Shown here piece by piece: positions 5,149 through 8,423 of a stretch of 8,423 nucleotides of DNA. The position numbers and the translations under genes are program-made. Location of the stretch: positions 1 through 8,423 of the forward strand of contig CASFWS010000091.1 in assembly GCA_949298295.1 (NCBI GenBank), given 5' to 3'. The notes under the pieces are model-generated. The model had not been told where the DNA came from, ran no database searches, and was given only the letters and a program-made list of their open reading frames with translations. Each line of letters begins with the position of its first letter. The first letter of the stretch is position 1. Source of the stretch: an uncultured Bacillota bacterium. Its GTDB lineage: Bacteria; Bacillota_I; Bacilli_A; RFN20; CAG-826.

Positions 5149-7078
5149 ATGAACTACAGCAAGTTGTTTGAACCGCGAAAAATCGGGAAATTAACCCTTA
5201 AGAACCGGTTCATCGCCGGTGCCGTGGGCGTCGGTTTCGCCGAGCTTGGCGGCTCGCCGAGCAATCGAACTGTTGAGTATTACCGCGCTCGCGCCAAAGG
5301 CGGCTCGGCCCTCATCATCACCGAGGTTACCCGGGTTCAAGACACCGAGTTCTGCACCCCGTTCGAACCTTCGCTTGGCAACGACAAGTTCATTGCGGCC
5401 TGAAAGAAGGCCACCGATGCCATTCACGCGGAAGGTGCTTATATCTTCCCGCAGCTCCATCAGCCGGGACGCCAGTACACTAAGGCCCTTCTCAGCCACC
5501 AGGTGAACGCCCCCCTCGCCGCTCGCCTGCCCGGTCTTCGCCGAGACCCCGCATGAGCTCACGACCGAAGAAGTCTGGGATAACATCCACATGTTCGGCG
5601 ACGCGGCCGTCCGCGCCAAGAAGGCTGGTTTCGACGGCGTCGAGATCCACTGCGGACACGGCTATCTTGTCCAGCAGTTCCTCTCTGAATTCACCAACCG
5701 CCGGTTCGATGAATTCGGCGGCAGCCTCGAGAATCGCGCCCGCTTCGCTTGCGAAATCTGCTAGGACATCAAGAAGAAGTGCGGGGCCGACTTCCCGGTC
5801 ATCGTCAAACTCTCGACCGAAGAGAAGGTCCCGGGCGGACTTACCATCTCCGATACCAAGATTTTCGCCAAGTATTTGAAGACGCCGGCTACGATGCCAT
5901 CGAGTGCACGATCTGCACTTGTGCTTCGCTCGATTGGATGAGCGCCCCGGAAGACGTTCCGATGGGCTTCAATGCCAATAACGCCGAGCAGATCAAGGAA
6001 GGCATCCACATCCCGGTCATCGCAATCGACCGGATCAATACCCCGGAAATCGCCGAGGACATCCTCGAGACCGGAAAGGCCGATTTCGTCTCCATTTCCC
6101 GTCAGTCCCTGGCCGAACCGGAATCCCCGAACAAGGTCAAGGAAGGCAAGATCTCCGAAATCACCCCGTGCATCAATTGTCTCCAGTTCTGCATGGGCTA
6201 CATGACTGATCCGAAGCACCTCACGGCTTGCTGCCTCGTCAACCCGCGGGTTGGCCACGAAGGCGAATACAAGTTCGACGAAGCCAAGGTCAAGAAGAAC
6301 GTCATGGTCGTCGGTTCCGGCCCGGCCGGGCTCTATGCCGCCTATGTCGCGGCCAAGCGCGGCCACAATGTCAGCCTCTATGAGGCCCAGGACAAGTTCG
6401 GCGGCCAGTTCCGGATCGCCACGCTTCCGCCTTGCAAGTCGCTTCTGACCGGGCCTCTCCGCTTCTGCCTCCAAGAGGGCAGGAAGTACGGCGTTGAGCA
6501 CCATCTCAATACCACGGTCACCAAGGAACTCGTCGAAGAGAAGAAGCCGGATGTCGTGATCCTTGCCACCGGCGCCCAGCAGGTTAAGCCGCACATCGAA
6601 GGCATCGATGGGGCCAATGTCCTCATGGCCAACGACGTCATCGAAGGCAAGGTCAAGGCCGGACGCCACAACCTCATTGCCGGGGCTGGCCTCGTCGGCC
6701 TCGAATGCGCGGACTTCCTCCGCGAACGCGGCGGCCGCGTCTGCATGATCATCGATCGTCTCCCGACCGTCAACTACGGCGTTTTCGGCGTCGGCCCCCC
6801 TCCACGAGCGCCTCAACTCGATCGGAATCTCCTATATCCTCGGTGCCTCCATCGAGAGGTTTACCGATGACGGCGTCATCTACACCGTCAATGGCGAGCG
6901 CAAGGAAGCGCATGGCTTCGATAGCATCATCATCGCCATGGGCTCGAAGTCCTACAACCCGCTCGAAGAAGAACTCAAGGGCACGGTCAAAGAGCTCTAC
7001 GTCATCGGCGACGCCAAGGCGGTTGGCCAAGCCAACAAGGCGACCGAGGAAGCCGCAGCCGTGGCTTTCCGCCTCTGA
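5149..7078 (+). pseudogene. Broken NADH:flavin oxidoreductase (2-enoate/dienoyl-CoA reductase type)
   Basis: Read across frames this gives about 640 residues, the full length of FMN + [4Fe-4S] + FAD enoate-reductase-type enzymes, which reduce activated C=C bonds with NAD(P)H. Order: OYE-type TIM barrel starting LFEPRKIGKLTLKNRF; catalytic-region IHCGHGYL (histidines at 5648 and 5657); DEFGGSLENRARF; cluster motif C-x2-C-x3-C-x12-C (6169-6231, CINCLQFC, then ACC); first Rossmann VVGSGPAGLYAA; second GAGLVGLE; C-terminal YVIGDAKAVGQANKA. Lesions: TGA 5401-5403 where the family has Trp (FIAA-stop-KKATDA); an extra C in the C6 run 5510-5515, beyond which the frame reads SPLACPVFAETPHEL; TAG 5762-5764 in place of a likely Lys/Arg; loss of one base near 5877; an extra C in the C6 run 6795-6800. 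Motifs are otherwise intact, so inactivation looks recent, unless some lesions are assembly errors. The substrate cannot be told. It stands alone between a gene-free stretch and its own terminator. Confidence 0.88.
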
Positions 7079-7098
7079 TCCTGGCTAATTGCCAATCC

Positions 7099-7132
7099 AG
7101 CCTCTCCCCGGTAGGACCGGGGGGAGGCTTTT
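7099..7132 (+). terminator. Strong intrinsic terminator after the flavoenzyme pseudogene
   Basis: GCCTCTCCCCGGT (7100-7112) pairs with ACCGGGGGGAGGC (7116-7128), thirteen pairs with one T-G wobble around a 3-base loop, with a further A-T pair at the base. A TTTT run (7129-7132) follows. It lies 21 bases after the stop, in the right place to end that transcript. Confidence 0.92.
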
Positions 7133-7309
7133 CCATAAAGAGGCATTATTTGACATATAGTGGGGTTTTGCGATCGTTTTCCCTGATTAGGGACTCCATT
7201 GACTGACCGTTTAGGGCAATCGTAAGGGTCAATTTGCAATATCGCTTAAACTTTGGTGGCCTTTCTATATACTTGTCGGGACTGCGCCTACGGTCCGGGA
7301 GTTTGTTTT
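7133..7309 (+). promoter_or_regulatory. Upstream region of the secreted repeat protein gene
   Basis: The 177 bases contain no gene. TATACT (7268-7273), within a TATATACT stretch, is the best -10; TTAAAC (7246-7251) would be a weak -35 at 16 bases. TTGACA (7150-7155) and TTGACT (7199-7204) are good -35 boxes but lack a matching -10 at 16-18 bases. CCCT-GATT-AGGG (7181-7192) is a small hairpin of unknown role. GGGAG (7297-7301) is a Shine-Dalgarno 8 bases before ATG 7310. Confidence 0.4.
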
Positions 7310-8423
7310 ATGAAAGCCAAAACGTTTGTGATACCTGCATTGGCCCTCATGGCCATCGCTCTTCTGGGAGAGTCGACCGGCACGAGGTCGATGGCGCCTT
7401 TGGCCATGCCGAGAGTTTCGGTTCGCCAGGCCAGCGGCCAAGTGAGTTCGCGCCTTACGGTGACTGCCCTCGACGGTTCTCCTCTTGAACAGGGATACGA
7501 AGTCGTTGACCGGGGATACGGCGTCGTGGCGACCAAGATAACCGCCTCCGGCGATTATCGGATTACCCAGGATGATTCCTCGACTTATGCTAACGAGCAA
7601 ATCGTCATCGGCCCGAATGTGAGCGGTCGAATCGAGCTTTCGAATCTTAATCTCATGAATTCGAGCGGATCTGACCCCAAGGACGAGAGCACGATTCAAG
7701 TCGATCCGACCAGCAACGTGACCCTCTATTTCGACGGCGACAACATCATTCGGAGAAACGGGGAGTACTACCCGGGCATCGGCTATTACGGACCGAAAGG
7801 CAGCTTTACCGGCCAGCTTACGATCGAGGGGAGCTCAGAAGGAAGCACCTTCATTCAAGGAGCCCTCTACGGGGATGGAATTGGCGGCCTCGAGAAGTCC
7901 GTTTGGGGCAGTATCGGCGGCAAGGAACAAGCGGCCGAGGTCGGACCGATCGTCATCAATAGCGGGAACTTGTCAATTTCGGCTTTTTCGGTTGGCGCTT
8001 CTGCAATCGGAAGCGGAACCGACGGTTACCTTCAAAGCGTGACGATCAACGGCGGTAACCTGAAGCTTTCTTCCAAAGGCAGCGCGAGCTGGTCGGGGGC
8101 GGTGATCGGCGGCACCGATGGCGGAAGCTGCGGAACCATTACGATCAATGGGGGAAGGATTGCCCTAAGCACCTCCGGCAGTTCCGTCGCCCCGGCCATC
8201 GGGGCTCCCAATTACGGCACGTGCGACGAAATCGTCATCAATGGCGGCAATATCGTGGCCAAGACCTACCAGGCTCCGTCGATTGGCGGCGGCGCTCACG
8301 GTGAGTGCGGGCGCATCGAGATCAACGGCGGAACGATCACGACCGAGGTCCAGAACAAAACCGGGGGCGACATCGGAAACGCCTCCGATATATCCGATAT
8401 CGAGGTCAATGGCGGAAGCATCA
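7310..8423 (+). CDS. Secreted INGG-repeat solenoid protein, 5' part
   Basis: The first 371 codons are open and run off the window. The start is set by ATG 7310 with GGGAG 8 bases upstream. An N-terminal signal peptide is evident: MKAKTFVIPALALMAIALLG has two lysines and a hydrophobic core, with a plausible cleavage near RSMA. Residues about 45-210 are a Ser/Thr/Gly-rich region with FIQGALYGDGIGG-type turns. From about residue 215 a repeat of 28-33 residues begins, each with a strand ending I-x-I-N-G-G-(N/T/R/S) and a turn of the GxAIGSG, GAVIGGT or PSIGGGA kind. Such repeats occur in surface proteins annotated as carbohydrate-binding or adhesin-like in Bacillota and are expected to form a parallel beta-solenoid. 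No LPxTG or other anchor can be seen because the C-terminus is missing. It is a separate transcription unit after the 7099-7132 terminator. Ligand binding is not shown by the sequence. Confidence 0.8.
   Translation, partial: MKAKTFVIPALALMAIALLGESTGTRSMAPLAMPRVSVRQASGQVSSRLTVTALDGSPLEQGYEVVDRGYGVVATKITASGDYRITQDDSSTYANEQIVIGPNVSGRIELSNLNLMNSSGSDPKDESTIQVDPTSNVTLYFDGDNIIRRNGEYYPGIGYYGPKGSFTGQLTIEGSSEGSTFIQGALYGDGIGGLEKSVWGSIGGKEQAAEVGPIVINSGNLSISAFSVGASAIGSGTDGYLQSVTINGGNLKLSSKGSASWSGAVIGGTDGGSCGTITINGGRIALSTSGSSVAPAIGAPNYGTCDEIVINGGNIVAKTYQAPSIGGGAHGECGRIEINGGTITTEVQNKTGGDIGNASDISDIEVNGGSI
7955..8423 (+). repeat. Coding repeats encoding the I-N-G-G motif, six units seen
   Basis: The motif codons begin at 7955 (INSGN), 8045 (INGGN), 8144 (INGGR), 8237 (INGGN), 8321 (INGGT) and 8405 (VNGGS). 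Spacings are 90, 99, 93, 84 and 84 bases, all in frame. The nucleotide identity outside the motif is low, so these are diverged protein repeats rather than recent tandem duplications. Three consecutive units carry a cysteine just before the strand (GSCGTI, GTCDEI, GECGRI). Confidence 0.8.

Noticed and set aside
5401..5403. In-frame TGA read as tryptophan or selenocysteine
   Set aside because: The position is Trp in the family, but the tRNA-Trp anticodon is CCA, TGA ends trkA and the toxin gene, and the same gene carries a TAG and three frameshifts. Decay explains it better than recoding; selenocysteine does not fit a Trp site.
5761..6816. 351-codon open frame on the minus strand
   Set aside because: It is antisense to the flavoenzyme pseudogene, has the same acidic, biased composition and shows no recognisable domain.
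7181..7192. CCCT-GATT-AGGG as a terminator
   Set aside because: It has only four pairs and no T run, and a strong terminator lies just upstream.
7234..7488. Open frame on the plus strand overlapping the secreted protein start
   Set aside because: It is out of frame with the signal peptide and repeat protein, lacks a Shine-Dalgarno and shows no domain.
1..8423. CRISPR array or intact insertion sequence
   Set aside because: No regularly spaced identical repeats and no transposase or integrase reading frame were seen; the only regular repeats are the protein-coding INGG units.

Overview
The window reads as a chromosomal stretch of a fermentative, probably gut- or rumen-associated bacterium. 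The host is most likely in the Bacillota (Bacilli/Clostridia side), though this is inferred only from gene families. Supporting points are a tandem TrkA/TrkA/TrkH potassium uptake operon, a bacterial tRNA-Trp with encoded CCA, a toxin-antitoxin family common in Bacillota, an enoate-reductase-type iron-sulfur flavoenzyme typical of anaerobes, and a secreted protein with INGG-type solenoid repeats. Codons in the trk and flavoenzyme genes strongly prefer C in third position. UGA is a true stop here: it ends trkA and the toxin gene, and the tRNA-Trp anticodon is CCA. A Mycoplasma-type code is therefore not indicated.

Layout. Positions 1-2497 hold a tight operon on the + strand: the 3' end of one TrkA-like (RCK) gene, a second TrkA-like gene overlapping it by 4 bases, and trkH starting 3 bases after that. 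Positions 2541-2719 hold a tRNA-Trp unit with a TATAAT box, leader hairpins and a clear intrinsic terminator. Positions 2720-5148 form an AT-richer accessory interval. It contains a nested dyad, a decayed gene joining an XRE-type helix-turn-helix to a short inorganic-pyrophosphatase-like domain, and an intact two-gene module. That module is an HTH plus DUF3990/ADP-ribosyltransferase-like toxin with an overlapping downstream antitoxin candidate, bracketed by an imperfect 28-bp direct repeat. A 340-bp stretch without a gene follows, carrying nested inverted repeats. Positions 5149-7078 hold a full-length but broken NADH:flavin oxidoreductase (two in-frame stops, three frameshifts), ending at a strong terminator. 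From 7310 to the window end runs the start of a secreted repeat protein.

How the parts work together. The Trk genes form one machine: TrkH is the membrane pore and the RCK proteins are its cytosolic gating ring. The toxin and antitoxin genes are translationally coupled, and the palindromic half of the upstream repeat is a plausible operator for their own control. The accessory interval looks like a site where toxin-like HTH modules are gained and decay. The most interesting points are the repeat-bracketed toxin-antitoxin cassette and the dead HTH-pyrophosphatase fusion beside it, whose HTH resembles that of the toxin. Together they raise the possibility of one HTH platform with interchangeable enzymatic effectors.
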